This document shows positions 26,259-34,781 of a stretch of DNA of 64,000 nt, one piece after another. The DNA is from Mycobacterium parmense (GTDB lineage: Bacteria > Actinomycetota > Actinomycetes > Mycobacteriales > Mycobacteriaceae): positions 4,464,001 through 4,528,000 of the forward strand of contig NZ_AP022614.1 of the NCBI RefSeq assembly GCF_010730575.1, in the 5' to 3' direction. Under the pieces are notes generated by a model. That model saw only the letters and a program-made list of their open reading frames with translations, had not been told where the DNA came from and did not search any database. A program made the position numbers and the translations under genes. Position 1 is the first letter of the stretch; each line of letters begins with the position of its first letter.

Positions 26259-26540
26259 ATGAAATCTCAAGTCAAGAGCGCCGTCGCGCTGATCGGCGGT
26301 GCCGCAGCGATCGGCCTGGCGATCGCGTCCGGCAATGGTTGCGCCGCGGTCACGCTCGCGGACAACACACCCGCAGCGCCACCGATGACGTCGTCGAACC
26401 CGGCGCCACCGCCGCCGCCGGCCCCGGCGCGGGTGCCGTCCGGCGGCGGGTACTCCGACTGGGGAACTTCCGGTGCGGCCGGCGGCGGGGCCGGCGGCGG
26501 CGGGGGCGCCGGCGGGGGTGCCGGCGGGGGCGGCGGCTGA
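26259..26540 (+). CDS. Small secreted Pro/Gly-rich protein
   Basis: This 93-residue protein has a signal-like N-terminus (VALIGGAAAIGLAIASGNGCAAV), then a proline-rich stretch (PAPPPPPAPARVP), then a run of Gly with Ala ending in GGGG. The C28 near a GNGC sequence is not a good lipobox. Low-complexity tails like this occur in mycobacterial secreted proteins of unknown role. Extreme GC content means open frames exist on both strands here; the signal peptide and start-site context favour the plus strand. Confidence 0.55.
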   Translation: MKSQVKSAVALIGGAAAIGLAIASGNGCAAVTLADNTPAAPPMTSSNPAPPPPPAPARVPSGGGYSDWGTSGAAGGGAGGGGGAGGGAGGGGG

Positions 26541-26633
26541 GCCGCCGTCTGGTTGTCGGGCGCCGCGGCGTTGCGGGGGCGAACGTGCACGGCGTGACGC
26601 GCTTCGCCCCCCTTCGCGCCGGGGCATGCCACC

Positions 26634-27626
26634 ATGAGGGTGATGGCTGACCGCAGGCCCAGGGTGGCGATACTCGACGACTACGCCGGCGTGGCCCTCA
26701 CCGTTGCCGACTGGTCACCGGTGCAGTGCAGGGCGCGGGTCACGGTGTTCGACCGCCATCTGGGCGAAGAGGAGGCGGCCGAGGCGTTGCGCCCCTTCGA
26801 CGTGCTGTGCACCCTACGCGAACGCATGGCGCTGCCGCGCACGCTCATCGAGCGGCTGCCGAACCTCAAGCTGATCACCATTGTCGGGGCAAGCCTGCCG
26901 AACCTGGACATGGCGGCAGCCGCCGAGCACGGCGTCCTCGTGGCGCACTCGGACTTCACCCATCCGCGATTCCGCGCCGCGCGCGACGCGACGCCCGAAC
27001 TCGCCTGGGGCCTGCTGATCGCGACCGTGCGCAACCTGGCCGAAGAGCATCGCCGGATGCGTGACGGCGGGTGGCAGAAGACCGCGGGGATGACGCTGTC
27101 CGGCAAGACCCTCGGCCTGCTCGGACTGGGCCGGGTCGGCAGGCGCATGGCGCAGTACGCGAAAGCGTTTGGCATGGAGGTCATTGCGTGGAGCCAGAAC
27201 CTCACCGAGGACGGAGCCGCGGCCGCCGGCGCTCGGCGGGTCGATAAGGCGGCGCTGTTCGGGGAATCCGACGTGGTCTCCGTCCACGTGGTGCTGTCCG
27301 AGCGCACCCGGGGACTGGTCGGCGAATCCGAGCTGGCGCTGATGCGGCGGCACGCCTACCTGATCAACACGTCGCGGGGGCCCATCCTCGACGAGGCCGC
27401 CCTGATCGCGGCGCTCGATGCCGGGCGAATCGCCGGCGCCGGGCTCGACGTCTACGACAGCGAACCGCTGCCGTCGGATCATGCCCTGCGCAGGCTGGCG
27501 AATGTGACGCTGTCACCCCATTTGGGCTACGTGACGCGAGAGATGCTGGGCGCCTTCTATTCCGACTCCGTCGAGGCGGTGGTGGCCTGGCTGGACGGGG
27601 CGCCGGTGCGGGTCACGCGCCAATAG
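26634..27626 (+). CDS. D-2-hydroxyacid dehydrogenase family protein
   Basis: This protein of about 330 residues resembles phosphoglycerate-type D-2-hydroxyacid dehydrogenases. The Rossmann motif is GLGRVGRRMA. The catalytic Arg is in NTSRGPI, Glu in DVYDSEPLP and His in LSPHLGY. It reduces or oxidises a 2-keto/2-hydroxy acid with NAD(P). The start could be ATG 26634 or 26643. The last 70 bases overlap the convergent TetR gene. Confidence 0.83.
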   Translation: MRVMADRRPRVAILDDYAGVALTVADWSPVQCRARVTVFDRHLGEEEAAEALRPFDVLCTLRERMALPRTLIERLPNLKLITIVGASLPNLDMAAAAEHGVLVAHSDFTHPRFRAARDATPELAWGLLIATVRNLAEEHRRMRDGGWQKTAGMTLSGKTLGLLGLGRVGRRMAQYAKAFGMEVIAWSQNLTEDGAAAAGARRVDKAALFGESDVVSVHVVLSERTRGLVGESELALMRRHAYLINTSRGPILDEAALIAALDAGRIAGAGLDVYDSEPLPSDHALRRLANVTLSPHLGYVTREMLGAFYSDSVEAVVAWLDGAPVRVTRQ

Positions 27627-28195
27627 GGACTCTTGACCGCCTCGAGCGCATCGGTGACATAACGGTCCAGCGGCCGCGGCGCCATGGCCTGGCGCACCCA
27701 TTGCTGGAAGGCGAAGTCGGCTGCGGCGAAAGCGAGTTGCACGAGCAGCCCGGGCCGGATGTCGGCGTCGGCGCCGATGCCCATGCGTTCGCCGATGAGC
27801 TTCATCGCGCGCTCCCTGTCGGCCGGTGTGTGGATCGTGACCTTGTCGAGCAGGCCGGGTGCGGCCAGCAGGGCCTCCCGCCACCGCTGGCAGTCGGCCT
27901 CGTCGAAGGAGCGGGTCCGGGTGATGATGGCGTTGGTCAGCGCTACGTCGGGCGGTTCGCCGGCCGGCCGGCGTTCGAGCAGGTTCACGATCGCGGCGCC
28001 GCCGTGCCTGACGGGCGCCAGCAGCAGTTCCTCCTTGGCCGGCACGTACCGGAACAGGGTGCGAGGCGAAACCCCTGCGGCGCCGGCGATTTCCTCGGTC
28101 GTGACCGCGTCGTACCCGCGCTCGGTGAACAGGCGGAACGCGGCCCGGCTGATGTCGGCCCGGATCTGTGCGCGCTGCCGGTCGCGCAGGTTCAT
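27557..28195 (-). CDS. TetR-family regulator
   Basis: This 212-residue TetR protein has an N-terminal helix-turn-helix (VTTEEIAGAAGVSPRTLFRYVPAKEEL). It is encoded downstream of, and overlaps by 4 bases (ATGA), the SDR gene. Its natural operator candidate is the TTGACAG/CTGTCAA repeat at 30128-30144, which lies at the head of this operon. Its 3' end overlaps the hydroxyacid dehydrogenase gene by 70 bases. Confidence 0.82.
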   Translation of the reverse strand: MNLRDRQRAQIRADISRAAFRLFTERGYDAVTTEEIAGAAGVSPRTLFRYVPAKEELLLAPVRHGGAAIVNLLERRPAGEPPDVALTNAIITRTRSFDEADCQRWREALLAAPGLLDKVTIHTPADRERAMKLIGERMGIGADADIRPGLLVQLAFAAADFAFQQWVRQAMAPRPLDRYVTDALEAVKSPYWRVTRTGAPSSQATTASTESE

Positions 28196-28983
28196 CGAAA
28201 GCAGCCGATCCCGCCGTCGACGTGAATGGTCTGCCCGGTGATGAACGTCGCGTCGGTGCCGAGCAGGAAGGCCACCAGCGCGCCGACGTCGGTGCGGACG
28301 TCGCCGATGCGCTTCATGGGAATGCGCCGGAGGGCCTTCGCGTAATCGTTGGGCGCGAACGACTTCCACAGTTTGACACCGTCGGACTCGGCGAACGGGC
28401 AGACGACGTTGACGCGGATGTTGTCGCGCCCCCATTCCAGGGCGGCGACCTTGGACAGCCCGCGGATGCCCTCCTTGGCCGCCGCGTAACCGCCCCACCT
28501 GGGCTCGCCGCCGGTGCCCGTCCCCGAACCGAGGTTGACGATCGATCCGCCGCCCGCCTCGACCATCAACGGGTGCACCGCCTGCATGAGCAGGAAGGTC
28601 GCCCGCGGGCCGACGTCGTAGCCGAGCGCCAGGTCCTCGACGGTGATGTCGACGAACGCCTTCGGTTCGTTGGTGGCGATGGCGTTGTTGACCAGGCCGT
28701 GCACCGCGCCGAACGCATCGGCCGCGGCCGACGCGATCCGCCCGGCGCTGTCGGGGTCGCGCAGGTCGGCCACCAGCATCTCGGCGTGGCCCAGGGCCGC
28801 GAGCTCGGCGGTGGTGGCGGCCAGCTTGTCGCCCTGGATGTCGACCAGCAGCACGCGGGCACCGCGTTCCAGCAGTGCGGCGGCGACACCCTTGCCCACC
28901 CCCTGCGCGGCACCGGTGACGATCGCGGCGTGGCCGCGCATCGAGGAGGCGTGGGTGTACCCGGGTGTGGTCATGTCGGTCAC
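28192..28983 (-). CDS. Short-chain dehydrogenase/reductase
   Basis: This 263-residue classical SDR has VTGAAQGVGKG near residue 22 and the catalytic YAAAK. NNAI replaces the usual NNAG. The start may be GTG 28983 or an internal ATG at 28974. It is the middle gene of an operon with a dehydrogenase upstream (8 bases apart) and TetR downstream. Confidence 0.83.
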   Translation of the reverse strand: MTDMTTPGYTHASSMRGHAAIVTGAAQGVGKGVAAALLERGARVLLVDIQGDKLAATTAELAALGHAEMLVADLRDPDSAGRIASAAADAFGAVHGLVNNAIATNEPKAFVDITVEDLALGYDVGPRATFLLMQAVHPLMVEAGGGSIVNLGSGTGTGGEPRWGGYAAAKEGIRGLSKVAALEWGRDNIRVNVVCPFAESDGVKLWKSFAPNDYAKALRRIPMKRIGDVRTDVGALVAFLLGTDATFITGQTIHVDGGIGCFR

Positions 28984-28992
28984 CGCAGCGCG

Positions 28993-30072
28993 TTATGCCG
29001 TCGCGACGCCGGGGGCGGGGCGTCCCGCAAACAGCGGCAGGTCCAGATAGGTCTTGATGCCCGGCGCGGCGGCGCAGACGTCGGGGATGGCGTTGACGCA
29101 GTGGTTGGCGGTGGCCACCACGCCCGGATTCTTCACCAGCCCTTCGGCGATGGTTTCCGGTTGCAGCCCCTTGAAGGTGAGGCTCACGGTGGGGTCGCCG
29201 GTGATCTCGACCTCGAAGCGCTCCCCGAGCCCACCGAAATTCCAGGCCGGTTCCAGGTTCTCCTCGCCCATCAGCCAGTTCACCGCGGCCGTGATCACCG
29301 GCTCGCCGTCGACCAGGGCCTGCCAACGAAACCTGCGGGCGGCCACCGCTCCAGCCGTGATCGGGAACGGTTCGTAGTCGATGTCGGCGGTCGCGACGGC
29401 GACGTCCTGGATGGTCCTGATGTTCGGTTCGATGCGAAAACCCATGCGGTCGGCGATCATTCGCACCGACTGCTTGAATCCCGCCTCAAGCAGTCCGGCC
29501 ATCGGCCCTTGCGTTGCCTCCTCGGGGGTGCCGCCGAAGCCCATGATGTGGCGCACCACGTCCGGCGCGTTGTAGGTGCGGATGTCCGAGAACTCTTCGG
29601 CGCGAACGTGAGTGACCGCCGAGGAGAGCGAGGACAGCATGAGGGGGAACCGCTCGGTGATGCCACCGGGGTGGATCCCCGAACCGTGCAGCGTCACACC
29701 GCCTTCGATCGCGGCGTCGGCGACGGCCCGGTGGCGCTTGTTGTCCGGGTCCGGATACACCCATCCGACGGGGGTGACCACGTTCTTGCCCGACCGCAGG
29801 ATCGCCACGACCTCGTCGTCGTTGGGGATCAGCGGGCTGTACATCACGCAGTCGGCGTCGAGGGCCAGCACCTCGTCGATGCTGTTGGTGGCCCGCACCC
29901 CTAGCGCGCCGATGCCGAGGATGTCGCCGACGTCGCGGCCGTCCTTGTCCGGGGAGTGCACCCAGCAGCCGGCCAGTTCGAGGCCGGGATGGTTCAGCAC
30001 GCACTCGATGGCGGCCTTGCCGACGCCGCCGGTCGCCCATTGGACCACACGGAGCTTGGACGGGTTGCTCAT
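28993..30072 (-). CDS. Dihydrodipicolinate-reductase-like NAD(P) dehydrogenase
   Basis: This 359-residue oxidoreductase has a DapB-like N-terminal nucleotide motif (VVQWATGGVGKAAI, about 9-22). It belongs to the group containing 2,4-diaminopentanoate dehydrogenase and many mycobacterial paralogues. A GSGIHPGGITERF segment aligns with GSGVSPGFAELL of the paralogue at 49288-50343. The real substrate is unknown; names such as amine dehydrogenase are by family only. It is the first gene of the minus-strand operon, facing the SDR-DUF1330-tgs2 operon. Confidence 0.75.
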   Translation of the reverse strand: MSNPSKLRVVQWATGGVGKAAIECVLNHPGLELAGCWVHSPDKDGRDVGDILGIGALGVRATNSIDEVLALDADCVMYSPLIPNDDEVVAILRSGKNVVTPVGWVYPDPDNKRHRAVADAAIEGGVTLHGSGIHPGGITERFPLMLSSLSSAVTHVRAEEFSDIRTYNAPDVVRHIMGFGGTPEEATQGPMAGLLEAGFKQSVRMIADRMGFRIEPNIRTIQDVAVATADIDYEPFPITAGAVAARRFRWQALVDGEPVITAAVNWLMGEENLEPAWNFGGLGERFEVEITGDPTVSLTFKGLQPETIAEGLVKNPGVVATANHCVNAIPDVCAAAPGIKTYLDLPLFAGRPAPGVATA

Positions 30073-30127
30073 CGATGACCTCCCGTGGCTTTACACGCCG
30101 GCGACTGGACTGGCACAGTATGACCGG

Positions 30128-30144
30128 TTGACAGTGGCTGTCAA
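30128..30144. promoter_or_regulatory. TetR-type operator (TTGACAG-N3-CTGTCAA)
   Basis: The arms TTGACAG (30128-30134) and CTGTCAA (30138-30144) are perfectly inverted with a 3-base spacer. The site lies between the divergent starts at 30072 and 30169. TetR regulators of acyl-CoA genes in actinobacteria bind such TTGACA/TGTCAA sites. The best regulator candidate is the TetR gene at the end of the minus-strand operon. TTGACA could also serve as a -35. Confidence 0.55.
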
Positions 30145-30168
30145 TCGGCTGGTGCGGAGGGTTCGGTG

Positions 30169-31026
30169 ATGAGCGTCCTCGACGGCAAGATCGCGATCGT
30201 CACCGGCACCAGCCGTGGCGTGGGGGTCGGCATCGCCCACGAACTGCTCCGCGCCGGTGCCACGGTGATCGGCTGCTCGCGCTCGCCGCTGGACACCATC
30301 CCCGGCGTGGAGCCGCAGTGGGCGGACCGCGCTTTCCAGCAGGTGTGCGACCAGGGCGACTGCCGCTCGATCGACTCCTTCGTCACCGACGTGGTCGGCG
30401 CCCACGGCCGGGTCGACATCCTGGTCAACAACGCCGGGGGCACTGTTCCGGCGCCGCACGTAGAGGCCATTCCCGAACTGGTGCAACGCATTCAGGGCGC
30501 GCCGGCCAGCGCCGACGAGTTCGAGCGCACGGCGCTGTTTCACGCCTTCGCGGTGCAGATGAACCTCATCAGCCCGCTGTGGTTCGCCATCCGCGTGTAC
30601 CGGCAGATGCGCACCCAGGACGGCACGGGCTGTGTCATCAACATCTCCAGCGGCGCCGGACACCCGGCGGGATCCCCGACGCTGGTCTCCTACGGCGCGG
30701 CCAAGAGCGGCCTCAACCACCTGACCCGCTCCCTGGCCGAGGAGTGGGGACCCGTGGTGCGGGTCAACTGCGTCGCGCTGGGCCCGACGATGACCGAGAA
30801 CTTCCGGTCGTTCGTGCTGCCCAAGGACGACCCAACGGGCGCAGAATATTTCGCCGCGGTCCCCATGCGGCGGGCCGGCGAGCCGGCCGAGGTCGGCAGG
30901 ATCTGCGTGTTCCTCGCGAGCGGACAGGCCGACTTCGTCAACGGCACCACCATCGAATGCGACGGCGGCATGCTGCCGGGCGTGCTGTACGACGCGGGCC
31001 TCAAGACCATCACCGACCTGCTTTGA
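30169..31026 (+). CDS. Short-chain dehydrogenase/reductase
   Basis: This 285-residue SDR has TGTSRGVGVG (about 13-22), NNAGG, the serine of NISSGAG and the YGAAKSG catalytic pair. It has an insertion after NNAGG (about 100-125) that is longer than usual. ATG 30169 follows GGAGGG at 7 bases; the in-frame GTG just before was not used. DUF1330 follows 17 bases after the stop. Confidence 0.83.
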   Translation: MSVLDGKIAIVTGTSRGVGVGIAHELLRAGATVIGCSRSPLDTIPGVEPQWADRAFQQVCDQGDCRSIDSFVTDVVGAHGRVDILVNNAGGTVPAPHVEAIPELVQRIQGAPASADEFERTALFHAFAVQMNLISPLWFAIRVYRQMRTQDGTGCVINISSGAGHPAGSPTLVSYGAAKSGLNHLTRSLAEEWGPVVRVNCVALGPTMTENFRSFVLPKDDPTGAEYFAAVPMRRAGEPAEVGRICVFLASGQADFVNGTTIECDGGMLPGVLYDAGLKTITDLL

Positions 31027-31043
31027 CAGACAAGGAGATTCGC

Positions 31044-31430
31044 ATGAGCAGCTCGCTGGAACCCACCCCGGATCAGTTCGCGGCGTTGATGGCGCGACCG
31101 GCGGACGCGCCGGTGGTGATGGTGAACCTGCTGAAGTTCGCCGGACCGGACGGGCGCCGGTCCTACCAGCAGTACGCGCTGGAGGTCGCCCCCCACATCG
31201 AGCGCGTCGGCGCCACCGTGCGGTACGCGGGCACCGCACCGGCCTACGTCATCGGAGACGGCGAGAAACCCTGGTGGGACGCGATTCTCATCGTCGAGTA
31301 CCCGACGCCGCAGGCCTTCGCCGACATGGTCACCACCGACGAATACGCAAAGGTTCACCAGCACCGCGCGGCCGCGCTGGAACGCGGTGACCTGATCGCG
31401 ACCTCGGTGTGGTCGGTGGCCGCCGACTGA
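31044..31430 (+). CDS. DUF1330-like small protein
   Basis: This 128-residue protein carries the typical PVVMVNLLKF pattern, Y-x-x-Y-A and the WWDAILIVEYP core of the DUF1330 (dimeric alpha-beta barrel-like) family. It may be a small enzyme or isomerase; function is unknown. It has an AAGGAG ribosome site and follows an SDR in the same operon. Confidence 0.78.
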   Translation: MSSSLEPTPDQFAALMARPADAPVVMVNLLKFAGPDGRRSYQQYALEVAPHIERVGATVRYAGTAPAYVIGDGEKPWWDAILIVEYPTPQAFADMVTTDEYAKVHQHRAAALERGDLIATSVWSVAAD

Positions 31431-31510
31431 CGCGCCCGGCCGGCCGGCCGCTCCGGCAACCAGCCCGCAGAAGCCTTCGCTTTATGTCCGGCAGGGCGTC
31501 TAATGAGTGG

Positions 31511-32869
31511 ATGGAACTGATGATGCCCACCGACTCGGTCTTCTTGCTGGGCGAATCGCGCGAGCACCCCATGCATGTCGGTGGTCTGCAGTTGTTCGAG
31601 CCGCCACCGGACGCCGGCAGCGACTTCGTCCGCGAGTTCTACGACGGCCTGGTCGCCCAGCGCGAGTTCCAGCCCACCTTCCGCAAGCGCCCGGCGACGT
31701 TCTGGGGCGGTATCGCGAACCTGGCCTGGGCTTACGACAAAGACGTCGACATCGACTATCACGTCCGCCGTTCGGCGTTGCCGTCGCCGGGACGCGTCCG
31801 TGAACTGCTCGAGCTCACTTCGCGATGGCACAGCAGCCTGCTCGACCGGCACCGGCCACTGTGGGAGACGCACGTCATCGAGGGACTCAAGGACGGCCGG
31901 TTCGCCGTTTACACCAAGGTCCACCACGCACTGCTCGACGGAGTCTCCGCGCAGAAGCTCATGCAGCGCGCCTTGTCGAGCGACCCCGACGACCGCGAGA
32001 TCCGCGCGCCCTGGACCATGCCGAAGCGCAAGCGCAAGGGCCGCCCCCCGTCGTCCGCGTTGAGTTCCGTCCTGCACACGGCGGGATCCCTTGCGGCACT
32101 GGCACCGTCGACGGTGTCACTGGCTCGCGCGGCCCTGTTCGAGCAGCAGCTGACCATGCCCTTCGGGGCGCCGCGCACCATGCTCAACGTCAAGATCGGC
32201 GGCGCCCGCCGGTGTGCCGCGCAGTCGTGGTCGGTGGACCGGATCAAGGCGGTCAAGAGGGCCGCGGGTGTGACCCTCAACGACGTCGTCCTGGCGATGT
32301 GTTCGGGTGCGCTGCGCTATTACCTGCTCGAGCGAAACGCGCTGCCGGACACGTCCCTGCACGCCATGGTTCCGGTGAACCTGCGCACCGAGGCCGAAGC
32401 CGACGCCGGCGGCAACCTCGTCGGCGCCATCCTGTGCAACCTCGCCACCGACGTCGAAGACCCGGCGAAGCGTCTCGAAGTCGTAGCCGAGTCGATGCGC
32501 AACAACAAGGACGTGTTCTCGCAGCTGCCGAGGATGCAGGCGCTGGCGCTGTCCGCGGTCAACATGGCAGCGCTGGCCCTGGCGGCGTTCCCGGGGTGGG
32601 TGGCCTCCACGCCGCCGCCGTTCAACCTCGTCATCTCGAACGTGCCCGGACCCACCGAGCAGCTGTACTACGGGGGCGCCCGGCTCGACGGCAACTACCC
32701 GTTCTCCATCGTGCTCGACGGCCAGGCGCTGAACATCACGCTGGCGGGCAACGCGGACAACCTCGACTTCGGTCTGGTCGGGTGCCGGCGCAGCGTGCCG
32801 CACCTGCAGCGGCTGCTGGCGCACCTGGAGTCGTCGCTGAAGGACCTGGAACTGGCCATCGGAGTCTGA
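31511..32869 (+). CDS. tgs2: Wax ester/diacylglycerol acyltransferase (Tgs2-like)
   Basis: This 452-residue WS/DGAT protein transfers an acyl group from acyl-CoA to diacylglycerol or alcohol for triacylglycerol storage. The active-site motif HHALLDG lies at 138-144 (H138/H139, D143). The C-terminal PPPFNLVISNVPGP motif is conserved. Length and position next to the Nudix gene match Rv3734c (tgs2). The frame extends upstream to 31409, but the chosen ATG gives family length. Location is membrane-associated or lipid-body. Confidence 0.85.
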   Translation: MELMMPTDSVFLLGESREHPMHVGGLQLFEPPPDAGSDFVREFYDGLVAQREFQPTFRKRPATFWGGIANLAWAYDKDVDIDYHVRRSALPSPGRVRELLELTSRWHSSLLDRHRPLWETHVIEGLKDGRFAVYTKVHHALLDGVSAQKLMQRALSSDPDDREIRAPWTMPKRKRKGRPPSSALSSVLHTAGSLAALAPSTVSLARAALFEQQLTMPFGAPRTMLNVKIGGARRCAAQSWSVDRIKAVKRAAGVTLNDVVLAMCSGALRYYLLERNALPDTSLHAMVPVNLRTEAEADAGGNLVGAILCNLATDVEDPAKRLEVVAESMRNNKDVFSQLPRMQALALSAVNMAALALAAFPGWVASTPPPFNLVISNVPGPTEQLYYGGARLDGNYPFSIVLDGQALNITLAGNADNLDFGLVGCRRSVPHLQRLLAHLESSLKDLELAIGV

Positions 32870-32875
32870 GGCGCC

Positions 32876-33373
32876 TTGACAACGCAGGGGCCCAAACGCA
32901 GTGCCGGCGTGCTGTTGTACCGGATCCGTGACGCCGCCGTCGAGGTGCTGATCGCCCATCCCGGCGGCCCCTTCTGGGCCCGCAAAGACGAAGGCGCATG
33001 GTCGATCCCGAAGGGCGAGTACCGCGACGGTGAGGATCCCTGGGCGGCCGCGCGGCGCGAATTCCGCGAGGAGCTGAGCCTTTCGGTGCCGGCGGGGCCG
33101 CGCCTGGACCTCGGTGCGCTCAAGCAACCCGGGGGGAAGGTGGTGACCGCCTTCGCGGTCGGCAGCGACCTCGACGTCACCGACGCGCGCAGCAACACCT
33201 TTCTCATGGAATGGCCGAAGGGTTCGGGCACCATGCGGGAGATCCCCGAGGTCGACCGGGTCGCCTGGTTTAGCGTGGCGGAGGCGCGCACCAGGCTGCT
33301 GAAGGGTCAGCGCGAATTTCTCGATCGATTGATGACCCGTCCGGAGTTGGCGGGCTTATCCGAAGGGACCTGA
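32876..33373 (+). CDS. Nudix hydrolase (Rv3733c-like)
   Basis: This 165-residue hydrolase has a clear Nudix box, GEYRDGEDPWAAARREFREE, ending LSL. The start is TTG, directly after tgs2 (6 bases), which matches Rv3733c as recalled. It hydrolyses a nucleoside diphosphate derivative of unknown identity. Translational coupling with tgs2 is likely. Confidence 0.85.
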   Translation: MTTQGPKRSAGVLLYRIRDAAVEVLIAHPGGPFWARKDEGAWSIPKGEYRDGEDPWAAARREFREELSLSVPAGPRLDLGALKQPGGKVVTAFAVGSDLDVTDARSNTFLMEWPKGSGTMREIPEVDRVAWFSVAEARTRLLKGQREFLDRLMTRPELAGLSEGT

Positions 33374-33444
33374 CATGCAGACCATCCGTACCCCTGACGA
33401 GTTCCTGCGGCGCTGAGCATCCGCGGCGCGGGCACAATGTGGGC

Positions 33445-34704
33445 ATGACGACCACGCCCACCCGGCGCGCCGACTCTCAGGGCCTGCTGCTCGAGCTGCT
33501 GGACCCGGCCAACCGCGCCGACCCGTACCGGCTGTACACCCGGTTCCGTGACCTCGGGCCGCTGCAGATGCCCGGGGCGGGCCTGACCGTCTTCTCCAGC
33601 TTCCGGCACTGCGACGAGGTGCTGCGGCATCCGTCGTCGGGCAGTGACCGCACCAAATCCACGCTGTGGCAACGGCAGAGCCAGGTCTACGTCCAGGCCC
33701 TGCAAGCCGCCGGTGCGAAGGTGCCGCAGCCCTCGCCGCCGGGATTCTTATTCCTCGATCCGCCGGATCACACGCGCATGCGCGCACTGGTCAGCAAGGC
33801 GTTCGCGCCGAAGGTGGTCAACGCGCTGCGATCGGACGTCGGCGCCCTGGTGGACGGGCTGCTCGACCGGATCGTGGAGAAGGGCGAGTTCGACGTCGTC
33901 GAGGACTTCGCCTACCCGCTGCCGGTGGCCGTGATATGCCGCCTGCTCGGCGTGCCGCTGGAGGACGAGCCGCAGTTCAGCCACGCCTCGGCGCTGCTCG
34001 CGCAGTCCCTGGATCCGTTCGTCGCGTTCACCGGGGCGCCGTCGGACGGCATGAAGGACCGGATGCAGGCCGCCATGGGGTTGCGGGAATACCTGCACGC
34101 GTTGATCGAGCGGCGCCGCCGCCGGCCCGGCGACGACCTGCTGTCGGCGCTGATCGCGGTGGAGGAGTCCGGTGATCAGCTGACCGAGGTCGAGATCGTG
34201 TCGACGTGTGTGCTGCTGCTGGTCGCCGGCCACGAGACGACGGTGAATCTGATCGGCAACGCGATCCTGGCGATGTTGCGCCGGCCCGCGCAGTGGGCGG
34301 CGCTGGCTGCCGACGCCGCCCGCGCCCCGGCCGTCATCGAGGAGATCCTGCGTTTCGACGCGCCCGTGCAGATGGTCGGCCGAATCGCCCTCGCCGACAT
34401 GGAGATCGGCGGCGTGGAGGTGACCGCGGGCGACGTGATGATGCTGCTGCTGGCCGCCGCCCACCGCGACTCCGCCGAGTTCGACCGGCCCGACGAGTTC
34501 GACCCGGACCGGGAAACGTTTCGCCACTTGGGTTTTGGTCGGGGCATGCATTACTGCATCGGGGCTCCGCTGGCGCGCCTGGAAGCCGGCCTGGCCCTGT
34601 CGGCGCTCGCGGCACGCTTCCCCGGCGCCCGGCTGGGCTGCGAGCCGCGGTATAAGGCCAACGTCACGCTGCGCGGACTTTCGGCCCTGACGGTCGCGGT
34701 GTAG
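33445..34704 (+). CDS. Cytochrome P450
   Basis: This 419-residue P450 has the I-helix motif AGHETT, the ExxR of EEILR and the heme Cys in FGRGMHYCIGAP. It is a soluble class I enzyme using ferredoxin. The ATG at 33445 or the GTG at 33439 may start it; upstream context is poor. The CYP subfamily is not assigned. A 7-bp hairpin separates it from the convergent ligC. Confidence 0.86.
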   Translation: MTTTPTRRADSQGLLLELLDPANRADPYRLYTRFRDLGPLQMPGAGLTVFSSFRHCDEVLRHPSSGSDRTKSTLWQRQSQVYVQALQAAGAKVPQPSPPGFLFLDPPDHTRMRALVSKAFAPKVVNALRSDVGALVDGLLDRIVEKGEFDVVEDFAYPLPVAVICRLLGVPLEDEPQFSHASALLAQSLDPFVAFTGAPSDGMKDRMQAAMGLREYLHALIERRRRRPGDDLLSALIAVEESGDQLTEVEIVSTCVLLLVAGHETTVNLIGNAILAMLRRPAQWAALAADAARAPAVIEEILRFDAPVQMVGRIALADMEIGGVEVTAGDVMMLLLAAAHRDSAEFDRPDEFDPDRETFRHLGFGRGMHYCIGAPLARLEAGLALSALAARFPGARLGCEPRYKANVTLRGLSALTVAV

Positions 34705-34724
34705 CCCCCCGTTCCCGCGAGCGC

Positions 34725-34746
34725 GCGTGTCTGTACCGCGACACGC
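34725..34746. terminator. Short hairpin between convergent genes
   Basis: GCGTGTC (34725-34731) and GACACGC (34740-34746) pair around an 8-base loop between the P450 and ligC stops. No T-tract follows. It may end transcription from both sides, or be one copy of a dispersed hairpin. Confidence 0.4.
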
Positions 34747-34781
34747 CGATGCTTGCGTACGTTTGCGGACGCTCGCCGGGC

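Noticed and set aside
26267..26635. Minus-strand 122-residue Pro-rich frame
   Set aside because: Antisense of the small secreted Pro/Gly-rich gene, with no start support.
33375..33416. 13-residue frame MQTIRTPDEFLRR between Nudix and P450
   Set aside because: It resembles the first residues of haloalkane dehalogenases but is too short, and nothing of the rest is present; could be chance.
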